Part shown: positions 45,304 to 56,967 of the stretch, one piece after another
How the letters are laid out: every line of letters begins with the position of its first letter
Position numbering within the stretch: the first letter of the stretch is position 1
DNA from: Glandiceps talaboti
Taxonomy: Eukaryota; Hemichordata; Enteropneusta; Spengelidae
Reading direction: 5' to 3'
DNA: 64,000 nt
NCBI RefSeq assembly: GCF_964340395.1
Contig: NC_135567.1
Span: forward strand, 17,142,806 to 17,206,805
The notes under the pieces: generated by a model
What the model was told of the DNA's origin: nothing
The model's input: the letters and a program-made list of their open reading frames with translations, nothing else
Databases searched by the model: none
Position numbers and translations under genes: made by a program

Positions 45304-46254
45304 GTAAGTATAGTAAATAAATGTACTTCCCATTTTCACGAGCATCCGGTGTTCGGAACGCTAAAATGGGACGGTAATTACTAATTAGTATTATAATTAG
45401 CTCTGGAAAAATATACGCTGAGACCACAGGCATTTGTTTCTCGAGTTATGTCTCAGAATATTTCTATGAGAACACAGTAAAATGTCGATAATATTGACGT
45501 ATATAGCCAACTATATATGAAAGGGGTAAAATTACACTTGTTTCTGTGATCGCTTTCACTCACCGCGAAAGAAGACACAAGGTTTGAAAGGCAGCCGCCA
45601 TTACCGTACATAAACATGAACTTTCAACCAGACGTTGTACTGGGCAAACATTTCGAAGATTTTACCTTCCGTCACTTCCTAGTTCCCAAGTTTAATAATC
45701 TTCCGATAAATCGTGTCGTTGTTACAATCGGACCATGTCTACCAAAGATATCAACCGATTTCTGACACAATGTACGTAGGGAAATTGGAGCAGATAAATG
45801 TGTTCTAACCACCTATTTTGCATATTGTCCCCAGATCTTTATGTAACAGCAGTATATGATACGGCCGATAGCAGCTCTCTCCAATTACCATGTAAACATC
45901 GGTATCCAATCACGTTCTCGGAAGGTAGCTAGATATCTTTGTTAGGTATGGTCCGATTGTAACAACGCCACGGTTTATCAAGCCCATAGCAAAGCCAAGC
46001 AATGGTTTTTATTGCAGATATGATACACCATTACAGGGATGGGTAGGCAAGTGAATACACATTACAAAACGTATGCAAATGTACCTAGTGAAAAGACCAC
46101 ATAGTAGAACATTACAAAGTTTACCCTCAAGAATTGTGCTACAATGTAACACCATTATTTATTTGTGTGTGTGGTATGACATCAAATGCAGGGATGTTGT
46201 TAATGGACAAAAATGGCTTAAATGGTTAACTATACAGTTGTGTTTTTCTAACAG

Positions 46255-48199
46255 ATACCTGACTCTTAGTCAATAGAGGTTTCCACCAGATATGGAGAAG
46301 ATTGTAGTCAAGAAAGAAGGTTCAAAACACAACCTGTGTTGTAATCATGAAGAAAATGAAAATTTGATGCGGTCACCTCACTGTTTTGGTGGACAAACCG
46401 TGGTGAAAAATGCAGAGAAGAGACAAGACAGAGAGGAAGTGATGGTGAAGCAGGAAGATGAGAATAACCAGGGTTACTATGATGAAGAATTAAGTATGAA
46501 CATGAATCATTATTCAACAACTGCATTTTATCATTCTGATAAACCTTTCCAAGTCGAGGTTGAAACCAAACAAAATGTTGTTGCAGAAAATATCTTCTCC
46601 AATGACACAGTGAAGGAGGATATACGAATGAAGAGAGGAAATCCTTTGATACCAGATGAAACTGACGTTGGCACGGAACAAAATTACTGGAAGGTAATAA
46701 GCCCAGACATTCAAAGAGATGGACTACATCACCCTGTCCGAAGTGTTAATGGCAAGGCAACCACAGTGGAAGACCCACACTATAACAAGACAACTAAACA
46801 ACTAACCACAGTGGAAGACCCAGATTATAACAAGGCAACTAAACAACTAACCACAGTGGAAGACCCAGACTATAACAAGGCAACTCAACAACTAACCACA
46901 GTGGAAGACCCAGACTATAACAAGGCAACTAAACAACTAACCACAGTGGAAGACCCAGACTATAACAATGCGACTAAACAACTAACCACAGTGGATGCCC
47001 CAGACTATAACAAGGCAACTAAACAACCAACCACAGTGGAAGACCCAGACTATAACAAGGCAACTAAACAACTAACCACAGTGGAAGACCCAGACTTTAA
47101 CAAGGCAACTAAACAACTAACCACAGTGGAAGACCCAGACTTTAACAAGGCAACTAAAGAACTAACCACAGTGGAAAATCCAGACATGTCAAGAGGAGAA
47201 CATAGAAATTTATCTAATAGTAGTAGAAATCCTTTTCCTATAGGGATACAGCAAGTAGGTGTTGCCTCTGCAATGAATCCAGAACATGACCTTGGATATG
47301 CTGCTCAGAAACACAACTTTGAAACTGCCGAAACCACAAAAGAGAAGTTTTCTCCAGACAGACCATTTGTATGTGAAGAGTGTGGTAAAGGGTTTACACA
47401 AAGCAGTAATCTCAAGCGACATGAGAAGATACACACAAATGAAAAACCGTTTGTCTGCAAAGAGTGTGGTAAAGGGTTTTATCGCAATAGCAATCTGAAG
47501 GTACACATGAGAATACATACAAATGAAAAGCCATTTGTATGTAATGAGTGTGGTAAAGGGTTTAACCACAGTGACTCCCTGAAAGCACATTTTAGTACCC
47601 ATACCAATGAAAGACCATATGTATGTAAAGAGTGTGGTAAAAGATTTATTCGCATTAGCAGTCTGAATCGACACATGAAGATACATAAAAATGAGAGACC
47701 ATTTGTATGCAAAGAGTGTGGTAAAGGGTTTAACCACCATGGCAATTTAAATATACATGTAAGGATCCATACAAATGAACGACCATTTATATGTAGAGAG
47801 TGTGGTAATGCGTTTAATCAAAGTAGCAGTCTGAATAAACACATGAAGATACATGCAAATGAACGAGCATTCGCATGTGAAGAGTGTGGGAAATGGTTCA
47901 ATCACAGTAAAAATTTGAATATTCACATGAGAATACACACCAATGAAAGGCCATTTGAATGTAAAGAGTGTGGTAAAAAGTTTTATCATCACTGTACATT
48001 AAATGCACACATGAGAATGCACACAAATGAAAGAGCATTTGTATGTAAAGAGTGTGGGAAAGGTTTTAATCAAAGTTATCATTTGAATGTACACATGAGG
48101 GTACACACAAATGAACGACCGTTTACATGTAAAGACTGTGGTAAAGGGTTTAATCAAAGTAGTCATTTGACGAAACACATGAAGATGCACACAGCTTAG
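46255..48199 (+). CDS. C2H2 zinc-finger protein 3, 10 repeats and 10 fingers
   Basis: Acceptor TTCTAACAG (46254); ATG at 46292; 635 residues. The N-terminus has VVKKE and MVKQE sites, but the IKIED site has become RMKRG. Spacer EQNYWKVISPDIQ. The repeat array (residues 155-300) starts with a shortened unit (KATTVEDPHYN) and has nine further units, with drift to DPDFN and ENPDMS at the end. The linker holds NPFPIGIQQ. Ten well-formed fingers run from residue 361 to about 634 and the protein ends HTA-stop right after the last His, so this gene looks the most intact at its 3' end. Probably a nuclear regulator (inference). Confidence 0.92.
46754..47191 (+). repeat. 45-bp coding minisatellite, one partial plus 9 copies (gene 3)
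   Basis: The first unit lacks 12 nt. Terminal copies are more diverged than central ones, as expected if homogenisation works mainly inside the array. Confidence 0.95.
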
Positions 48200-49149
48200 A
48201 TCATTTGCATATAAAGAGTGGTTAAAGACAAAACTGCCCTATATAAAGAGGATTATGGCTAGTCTATGCAAATGCGGGAAATTCAAACTGCTGTACAGAG
48301 CACAGGCTTCTGGGTCTTGTTTTTCAGCATTTTTTCTGTGCTTCGAGAAACACACAGGTCATGTATCATGTACAAATTGTTTGTGAATGTCGTAGGATGG
48401 TAACTTGATACACAAATTAGTTGAAAATCAGTCTGTTTCATAGAATGAAAAAAAAGACTTTCCAAATGAGACAAATTCCCCTGCAAACAGCTGCTTAGAT
48501 TGTGTGTCATTCAGGATTATTCAAATATGTGGCATTTGCATGTGAAAACCCCAGATATAGGGAATGTTTATATTTTATTGATTACTTGCCAGTGAGTTAT
48601 CACAAGTTCTCCACCTCCAAACATACAGTCAGTCATATGCAAAATAGGGTCCCAGGCACCAGCAGTTCTCTGTTTAAGGGTTTTGTTCTATGTAATATGA
48701 ATGCACACATAGGATACTGGACTGTCAACAGTCATCTTGACTTTTTTGTAATTCATCTGTAAGACTATCGTCTCTGAAATTAATAGAATTAAACATGGTG
48801 TTCGTTGGACTTTCATGAAGTCAAGACGGCTGTTCAAACCCATTGTACTTTCATTTCTATGAATATTCATGAGTGCCCTCATTTATGGAATGTCTAACTC
48901 AGATGCCTGGTTAACCACTAGGGGGGATTTGAGGAGATAATACAGACGCTAGATTATATTTTATGTGTTTGAATCCTCAGTGAGTAGCGTGCGTTCTGTA
49001 CGTGTATTGTACATGCTAACTATTAGATTGTATGTTATACGTTATGTATTTAGACATAATTAGTATTTAAATAAAACATTTCAGAAGTTTTTTTAAGAAT
49101 GTGACAAAATATAGTCTGCATCTGAATACAGACTAATAGGATATATGTA

Positions 49150-49195
49150 AATGAAAGAATTTATTTGTAAAGAGTGTTGTAAAGGTTGGTGAAGT
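49150..49195 (+). pseudogene. Isolated zinc-finger relic
   Basis: ATGAAAGAATTTATTTGTAA and AGAGTGTTGTAAAGG match the linker and Cys pair of these fingers (NER..CKECCKG), nearly 1 kb after the stop of gene 3. Confidence 0.65.
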
Positions 49196-49254
49196 ATTTA
49201 AGTGAGTTTATGAATGTATGACGTAAATGTTAATGTGTCAAAAACAGCAAGACT

Positions 49255-49530
49255 AATTGTTTAGATGGACATTTCTTTGACTTGCGTATGTGAATTTGAT
49301 TTATCGAAATTTATAGAAATGGATGTGTAGTTAAATATCTTGACCTGGTCATTGACTTCAGGGTGACCTCAGTGAAACTTGTTTACTATGTATGTAAATT
49401 TGTTTGACTTGTTTATGTGAATTTAATTCATGGATATTGATGTGTAGTTAAGTATCTTGACCTGGTCATTGACTTGAGACTGACGCTGGTTAAACTTGTT
49501 TACCTTGTATGTAAATTTGTTTGAGTTGTG
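49255..49530. repeat. About 130-bp direct duplication
   Basis: TATCTTGACCTGGTCATTGACTT and GTATGTAAATTTGTTTGA occur twice. AATAAA signals at about 49073 and 49580 suggest this is 3' UTR of gene 3. Confidence 0.7.
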
Positions 49531-50640
49531 TATTCAATTTCGTTAACTTTGTTTGTTTGTTTGTTTGTTTGTTTGTACAAATAAAACAATTTTAGTTAAT
49601 TTGATATCATTTGTTTTTTGTTATATAATGTTGTGTGAAGTAAACGAGTCCTCGTATGGCAACTTTAAGTTCTCCTGTGACATATGCAAGAAAACAAGAA
49701 ACACCTTAAACAAATTAAAATATTCGATCATACACGCATTCAAAGGGAGTAAACCTACATGAGTTCAAAATCAAATAACATAAGATAAAATAAAAATTTG
49801 TATAGTGCCAAAATCCAAAAAGCAAATTGTTCTGAGGCGCTTCACAAAGCATAAAATGAAAAAAGTCAGTCTTTGAAAATACCCCAACCAAAAATATATG
49901 CATGATAATTCTACTAAAAAAAACTAAACTCTAAAACAAACATCAGATAAAAAGTTTCAAAAAGTGTATAAATTGTTCAAAAACTAAAAAATCTCAACTA
50001 AAGGCCTAAAAAACTATTGTTATTCCTAAACCTGTGTTTACGTATGAAAAACCAAACTAATAAAATTGTGAAAATTGTGAACTCTCGTGGGAAATAATGG
50101 ATGCTGAAACAGACACCAACTTAAAAAGACAATGTAAAACTGTTCTTCCAATCTGTAATGGCTGTACATCTGATGGGAAGAAACCAATAACACAGAATCC
50201 ATATGGAGAACAATGGAAAACATAACTACCTGAACTAGACAATGAACGATTAGCCGGCATCTACATCGGATTTTAATCGGATAGATACATTATATACATC
50301 ATATAGTTATCAGCGAAATTATTGATTTGTTTGTTTGTTTGTATCACGGTTCCTAGAACCCCTGTGCTTATAGTTTAAAACAAATTTTATAAAATAATAT
50401 TAAATTTATTTAATAATATATGTAATAAATAATATTTTTTGTAAATAATATGATTCAATAAATTAGACCAACTTTTCACAACAAATATAATTTGTCCGAT
50501 GATATGAAAAGATGTTGTCATGTTGATAAATTATCACTATAACGTCAAGTACTGATTTGATTGATGATGAGAGTTGGTGGTCATTTCGTCATGAAAAACG
50601 TATGTTTATATTTATAAATTTCCCCCCACCCAAGATCTAT

Positions 50641-50868
50641 GCCTGAACGCACCCTTGTGATCTATTCTAAAGATAGGGTTTACCGCTTGGTGGCGCTCTG
50701 TAGATGACGTTTTACCTCATGTTTTCCTGCAGCCGACGCGATGCGATGCTAGTGCTGCAGTCAGACTTGTCGTTGAAGTTTGAGATGTGTGTTGCAGCGT
50801 GAATATCAATGCTTTACGTAGCTGTAACTTATTGAGTTGGCCACCAGAGAACATCTGATTAATCAGTG
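50641..50868 (+). promoter_or_regulatory. Zinc-finger unit 4: promoter block and noncoding 5' exon
   Basis: GCCTGAACGCACCCTTGTGA, CCGCTTGGTGGCGCT (50683-50697), GTTGCAGCGTGAATATCAA, AGAACATCTGATT, donor CAGTG|GTGGGT at 50869. Palindrome CTGATTAATCAG at 50855-50866. The coding exon starts at 51621. Confidence 0.75.
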
Positions 50869-50930
50869 GTGGGTATTCTATATAATTTTACTTCTCATCA
50901 TTTTCACGAGTATCTGGTACATATATAGGG

Positions 50931-51025
50931 TGCCCTGCTTGCAGGCGGTACGTGCACGAGTCGACTCTAAGGAGGGATATTTGTAGGAATAGAGTCCCGG
51001 ATTACTCCGTATGCAAGCAGGACTA
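50931..51025. mobile_element. MITE family D, copy 2
   Basis: Starts CCCTGCTTGCAGGCGGTA and ends GTATGCAAGCAGGACTA. Shares GAGTCCCGGATTACTCCGTA, in inverted sense, with copy 1. About 60 bp after the unit 4 donor, the same relative place as copy 1. Confidence 0.8.
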
Positions 51026-51620
51026 GTACATATATAATGCAGTGAAGTGGCGTCTACGTCAAATGTAATTTTTGTGCCCTACTTGAATTCAACCTGAATT
51101 CTGAGGGTATAGTGTACCAAGCTGCAATACGATTTTGAGGTTTTTTCCCTCTTTGTCATATTGCACACACGCAACACTCGCAAACATCAATTATTTTCCT
51201 TTATTTTGGTGTAGATTGTACAGTTCAAGACTGGGGAAATTCTGCGAGAAAATTGTTTACGAAATAAAATCTAATATGTGTTTTTTTAGCACAACTGAAC
51301 TGATAAGGTTCAGTAGTGCTAAAGGCATCACTAACTGTCTGTCGACGTCATGTCTGTCGGATGATCGCGTATATTGCTAAGATAACAACATGGTTGGATA
51401 GGCAACTGGACAATCATTAAGCAAATGAACACCCGTACCTAGTATGGATCAGCATGTGGGTGAACATTTTAAAAACTGTACAGTTGTGCTACAATGCCAT
51501 TGGCGCTATTTTTTTTAGAAACTATTTATAACAACATGGCTTTTACTTTGTATACAACAACTGATAATTTCTTGTATCTCACAGTATATCAGTTTTACAT
51601 TTTTTTCTCTCTCAGAACAG

Positions 51621-54534
51621 ATACGACACCCTTCTGTGACAGTGGCAACAAGAAATGGAGAAGATTGTATTCAAGCAAGAAGGTTCTGAGGACAACAACC
51701 TACACTACAGCCATCATAGTGATGTGTGTAGTACTATAGGATCTCTTTGCTGTACAAATGAACAAATCTTGGTGAAAGATGAAGAACAAAGACAAGACAG
51801 AGAGGAAGTGATGGTGAAGCAGGAATATTCTGAGTACCGTGAGCTACACTGCAGTAATCAGGAAAGTGGTACTGTGTGTAATACAGTAGAATCACCTTTC
51901 TGTTCTGATGAAGCACTCTTGATGAAAGATGGAGAACAGAGACAAGACAGAGAGAAGGTGATGGTGAAGCAGGAAAATGAGAACAAACAGGATAATTATG
52001 ATACAGAATTAAACGTGGACATCAAACATGATTCAACAAATGTACTTCATCATTCTGATAAACCTTTCCAAGTTAAGACAGAGAACAAACCAAATGTTAC
52101 AGAAAATATATTTACCAAAGACACAGTGACGGAGGATATGCAAATAAAGATGGAAGATGGTGTGATACCAGGTGATCATGACATTGACACTGAACAAAAT
52201 TATTGGAAAGTAACAAGTGAAGACTTTCAATACCCTGTACAAAGTGTGAATAGCAAGGCAACTGAACAACTGACCACAGTGGAAGACACAGACTATAACA
52301 AGGCAACTAAACAACTCACCACAGTGGAAGAGCCAGATTATAACAAGACAATTAAACAACTAACCACAATGGAAGACCCAGACTATAACAAGGCAACTAA
52401 ACAACTAACCACAGTGGAAGACCCAGACCATAACAAGGCAAGTAAAGAACTAACCATAGTGGAAGACACACACTATAACAAGGCAACTAAACAACTAACC
52501 ACAGTGGAAGACCCAGACTATAACAAGGCAACTAAACAACTAACTACAGTGGAAGACACAGACTATAACAAGGCAACTAAACAACTAACCACAGTGGAAG
52601 ACGCAGACTATAACAAGGCAACTAAAGAACTAACCACAGTGGACGACCCAGACTATAACAAGGCAACTAAACTAAGCACAGTGGAAGACCCAGACTATAA
52701 CAAGGCAACTAAACAACTAACCACAGTGGAAGACCCAGACTATAACAAGGCAACTAAACAACTAACCACAGTGGAAGACCCAAACTATAACAAGGCAACT
52801 AAACAACTAACCACAGTGGAAGACATAGACTATAACAAGGCAACTAAACAACTAACCACAGTGGAAGACACAGACTATAACAAGGCAACTAAACAACTAA
52901 CTACAGTGGAAGACCCAGACTATAACAAGGCAACTAAACAACTAACCACAGTGGAAGACCCAGACTATAACAAGACAACTAAACAACTAACCACAATGGA
53001 AGACCCAGACTATAACAAGGCAACTAAACAACTAACCACAGTGGAAGACCCTGACTATAACAAGGCAACTAAACAACTAACCACAGTGGAAGACCCAGAC
53101 TATAACAAGGCAACTAAACAACTAACCACAATGGAAGACCCAGACTATAACAAGGCAACTAAACAACTAACCACAGTGGAAGACCCAGACTATAACAAGG
53201 CAACTAAACAACTAACCACAGTGGAAGACACACACTATAACAAGGCAACTAAACAACTAACCACAGTGGAAGACCCAGACTATAACAAGGCAACTAAACA
53301 ACTAACCACAGTGGAAGACACACACTATAACAAGGCAACTAAACAACTAACCACAATGGAAGACCCAGACTATAACAAGGCAACTAAACAACTAACCACA
53401 ATGGAAGACCCAGACTATAACAAGGCAACTAAACAACTAACCACAGTGGAAGACCCAGACTATAACAAGGCAACTAAACAACTAACCACAGTGGAAGACC
53501 CAGACTATAACAAGGAAATAAGAGTTTATGGAAATTCTACTGATGGCTGTAGAAATCCTTTTCCAATAGGAATACAGCAAGTGGAGATTACTTGTGCAGT
53601 GAATCCAGAAGACGATCATGGACATGATGCCAAGAAATACAACAGTGAAAAAAGAGTCTTAAAACAAATTCTATGTAAAGACTGTGGGAAAGGGTTTATT
53701 AACTGTAGTGCACTGAAGGTTCACACAGGAATACATACAAATGAAAGACAATTTATATGCAAAGAGTGTGGTAAAGGGTTTAATCGTAATGGAAATCTGG
53801 AACAACATTTGATGATCCATAGAAATGAAAAGTCATTTGTATGTAAAGAGTGTGGTAAAGGGTTTAATCATAGTAGGAACTTGAAGGAACACATGGGAAT
53901 ACATACAAAAGATAGACTATTTGTTTGCAAAGAGTGTGGTAAAGGGTATAATCATAGATGCAGTCTAAAGATTCACATGAGAAAACATACTAATGAAAGT
54001 CCATTTGTGTGTAGAGAGTGTGGTAAAGGGTATATGCACAATAGGACTCTGAAGGAACACGTAAGAATACATACACGTGATAGACCGTTTGTTTGCAAAG
54101 AGTGTGGTAAAGGGTTTAATCATAGAGTAAGTGTGAAAACACACATGAGAATACATACAAATTTAAATGAAAGACCATTTGTGTGTAAAAAGTGTGGTAA
54201 AGGGTATACTCGAGGCACATATCTGAAAGAACATTTGATGATCCATAGAAACGAAAGGACATTTGTTTGCAAAGAGTGCGGCAAAGGGTTTAATCGTAGA
54301 AGAAGTCTGAATAGTCACATGAGAATACATACGAATGAAAGACCATTTGTGTGTAAAAGGTGTGGTAAAGCGTTTAATCATAGTAGCAGTCTAAGGGTAC
54401 ACATGGGAACCCACACAAATGAAAGACCATTTGTATGCAAAGAGTGTGGTAAAGGGTTTAATCAAAGTGGACATCTGAAAAGACATTTGGCACATGTCCA
54501 TAGAACTGAAAGGCCATTTGTATGCAAAGAGTGA
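51621..54534 (+). CDS. C2H2 zinc-finger protein 4 with 28-copy repeat, ending at TGA inside finger 11
   Basis: Acceptor TCAGAACAG (51620); ATG at 51655; 959 residues. The N-terminal module (KQE...CS.E..LVKDEEQRQDRE) is present twice, giving FKQE, MVKQE, MVKQE, VKTE and IKMED motifs. Twenty-eight 15-residue repeats span residues 201-619 (52255-53511); copy 10 is one residue short (KATKLSTVEDPDYN). The linker contains NPFPIGIQQ. Ten fingers run from residue 674. Linkers are unusual in places (TNLNERPF, AHVHRTERPF). In finger 11 the second Cys codon is TGA, but the same frame stays open for 77 more codons with two further intact fingers, up to TAA at 54766. Otherwise the largest member of the family. 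Confidence 0.92.
52255..53511 (+). repeat. 45-bp coding minisatellite, 28 copies (gene 4)
   Basis: The longest array of the cluster. The first ten copies are diverse (EEPDYN, DPDHN, ELTIVEDTHYN, EDADYN), while copies 14-28 are nearly identical, so growth was recent and towards the 3' side. One 42-bp copy keeps frame. Confidence 0.97.
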
Positions 54535-54768
54535 GGTAAAGGGTTTGCTTGCAATATCAATGTGATGGAACACGTGAGGATACATGCAAATGACAGACCA
54601 TTTGTATGCAAAGAGTGTGGTAAAGGATTTACTACTAACAGGTATAAGAAGCAACACATGAAGACACATGTCGGTGAAAGACCATTTGTATGTTCGGAAT
54701 GTGGTCAAGAGTTTATTGGAAGTGATACTTTGAAAAGACACATGAGGATACATGATAATGAATAAAAA
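54532..54768 (+). pseudogene. In-frame continuation of gene 4 beyond TGA
   Basis: Directly after TGA (54532-54534) the frame continues GKGFACNINVMEHVRIH, then CKECGKGFTTNRYKKQH and CSECGQEFIGSDTLKRH, ending DNE-stop. A further relic (GACCATTTGTATTTATCCAG with TTTTAATCAAAG) lies at about 54835-54875. Confidence 0.9.
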
Positions 54769-54947
54769 AGACATAAGTAAAGGGTTCTATTAAAGATCTT
54801 GATGTTATCTTCATGTTCAGATAGATTTCATTAAAGACCATTTGTATTTATCCAGTGTAGGTTTTAATCAAAGTTGTTCAAAATGAATACTAAGTGAGAT
54901 AAAATGTAACATTTCACGTGCATGCTTCTAGTTTTTAAGATATGTCC

Positions 54948-54952
<5 letters not shown>

Positions 54953-55004
<52 letters not shown>

Positions 55005-55010
55005 GAGAGA
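54953..55010. repeat. (ACAG)n microsatellite
   Basis: About 13 ACAG units followed by GAGAGA, in the putative 3' UTR of gene 4. AATAAA follows at about 55200. An (ATATCAC)-type AT repeat is at 55270-55350. Confidence 0.95.
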
Positions 55011-55466
55011 GAAAAGCATAATATAACGTTGCCCTATTGTAGGTAAATATTGGAAAACAATTGAATTGGTATGATAAAGTGTGTTTATGAATAATCTCTT
55101 AATGTATACATGTCAAAAACTACTAGAGTAGTTGTCGACATTGTAATTTTTTGAATTGTGTTTAAGTCAATGGCATTTCTCTCATTTTAAATTGTTTGAA
55201 ATAAAAACCAATTCTCTCTTTGTTTAATTTATTTTTTGTTACATGACATGTATGAAGGTTATATGACAGGTCCTCATATATCATATCACATATCATATAT
55301 TATATCACATCATATATCATATCACATATATCATATATCATATATATCATAATTAATGATATACCATTACACTTGCATATTTATTTGTTTGTTTGTTTGT
55401 AACAGTTCCTGTGAGAAAAATAATATTCTATTAAAAATACGCGTTCCTGCCCTGGCGTTCTTTCTT

Positions 55467-55666
55467 GATAGGGCCCTTGTGACCCCCTATTATAAAATCT
55501 AGGTTACCGCTTGATGGCGCTCTTTAGGTCATCGAGGCCTTTCTTTCGTCGCTTCAGCCTTGTCTCGTCACGAGTGCTTCGATGTGTTTGAGGTGTGCTA
55601 CAGCGTTAATAATATCAACCCTGTAACTATGAAGTTAGCAACCACGGAACATCTGATTAATCAATG
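55467..55666 (+). promoter_or_regulatory. Zinc-finger unit 5: promoter block and noncoding 5' exon
   Basis: GGGCCCTTGTGACC, CCGCTTGATGGCGCT (55507-55521), TTCGTCGCTTCAGCC, CTACAGCGTTAATAATATCA, CCACGGAACATCTGATT, donor CAATG|GTAGGT at 55667. The palindrome is CTGATTAATCAA (last base changed). The first acceptor is at 57471. Confidence 0.75.
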
Positions 55667-56097
55667 GTAGGTATACTATATAATTTTACATCTCATTTTC
55701 ACGAGAATCTGGTACTCAGAACTCTGAAGTAGCCTCTCCTCGACTATAGCAATGGCAATGGCAGACCATGTCGACCATGGAGGTATAAGGGGAGACTCTA
55801 TACCTCCATGGGTAGACTTTCTCACAGTCCTGGGAGCATTGCGTCGCTGAAACTCGGTCAAAGGGCTGTTTTGTATGTACCGATATCTACTGCATAATTG
55901 TAATGTGGACCCTCGTCGACTACACAGGGCTAATCATTTGTTGCGATGTCCCTTGGGCATTGCAGTAATTGCATTGTACACGTCAACAGAGCCCACACTA
56001 CAATGATATTCTAGTACAATTATTCAGTAGATATTGGTGCATACAAAACAGTTATTAGCGATGCTCCCGATGGCAGGCGAGAGTGTCTAGAATAGAA

Positions 56098-56244
56098 TAG
56101 GCCATAACACACTGCAAACAGGAAATTGAGAATACATAGCGGCTTTGCTCAAATTGGGGGTATCATCACCTGAGATCACCCCATAATATAATTTAAGAGC
56201 TCTGTTCCTTAAGGGGGTTCTGTAGAATTGTAACCATTTGCATA
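56098..56244 (+). mobile_element. Dispersed repeat family A, truncated copy
   Basis: ACTGCAAACAGGAAATTGAG and TCAAATTGGGGGTATCATCA match 31240-31300; the right part is absent. In the intron of unit 5. Confidence 0.7.
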
Positions 56245-56967
56245 TGTAACATTTTGAATAAATTATGTATGTTACCAAATTTTGAACTCACACTTTAAAT
56301 GCTTCACACTTATGAACATATTGGATGAGACATATGAATTAAAACACATTTTAAAACACCATCAATGAAATTCTTCCTTTTATTTTATTTACTGTCCGCA
56401 TGTAGGTAGATTTAAAAAAAAATTTTTTAATTTTTTCAAAATTGTCATGCAAGGCCGTAATCCATACTATTATAAATGGAAATACATCAAATATGTTCAA
56501 ATACAGTGTTGCAGCCAGAGGGGTTTTTGGGTCATTTGACACACATTTTTGGACCTGACCCACAATTTTGGAAGTGACTTGTCATAGATGACCAACAGCA
56601 AATTGTATGCAAATATGTTTAGCGACATGACCACACCTATAGCAACAGCCAAATGATCGCGTATACTTTGTATTGCATAGAAAACAATAGGGTTGGATAG
56701 GCAACTGCATAATCATTCAGCAAATATCTAGCATGGATCAGCATGTGAGTAAATATTTTTAAAAACTGTACAGTTGTGCTACAACACCATTGGCGCTTTT
56801 TTTAAGTCCCCCAAAGATTTATGATGACCCAGACAAATGAAAGTCTCGGGACACTACATCCCACTCTTTCAAAAGGCTGGCTGCAACACTGCAAATATGT
56901 TCTTCATAACTACATTTATGACTTATGACCTAATACCAGGTTTAAATTCCATTAATTGCAAGTCATG

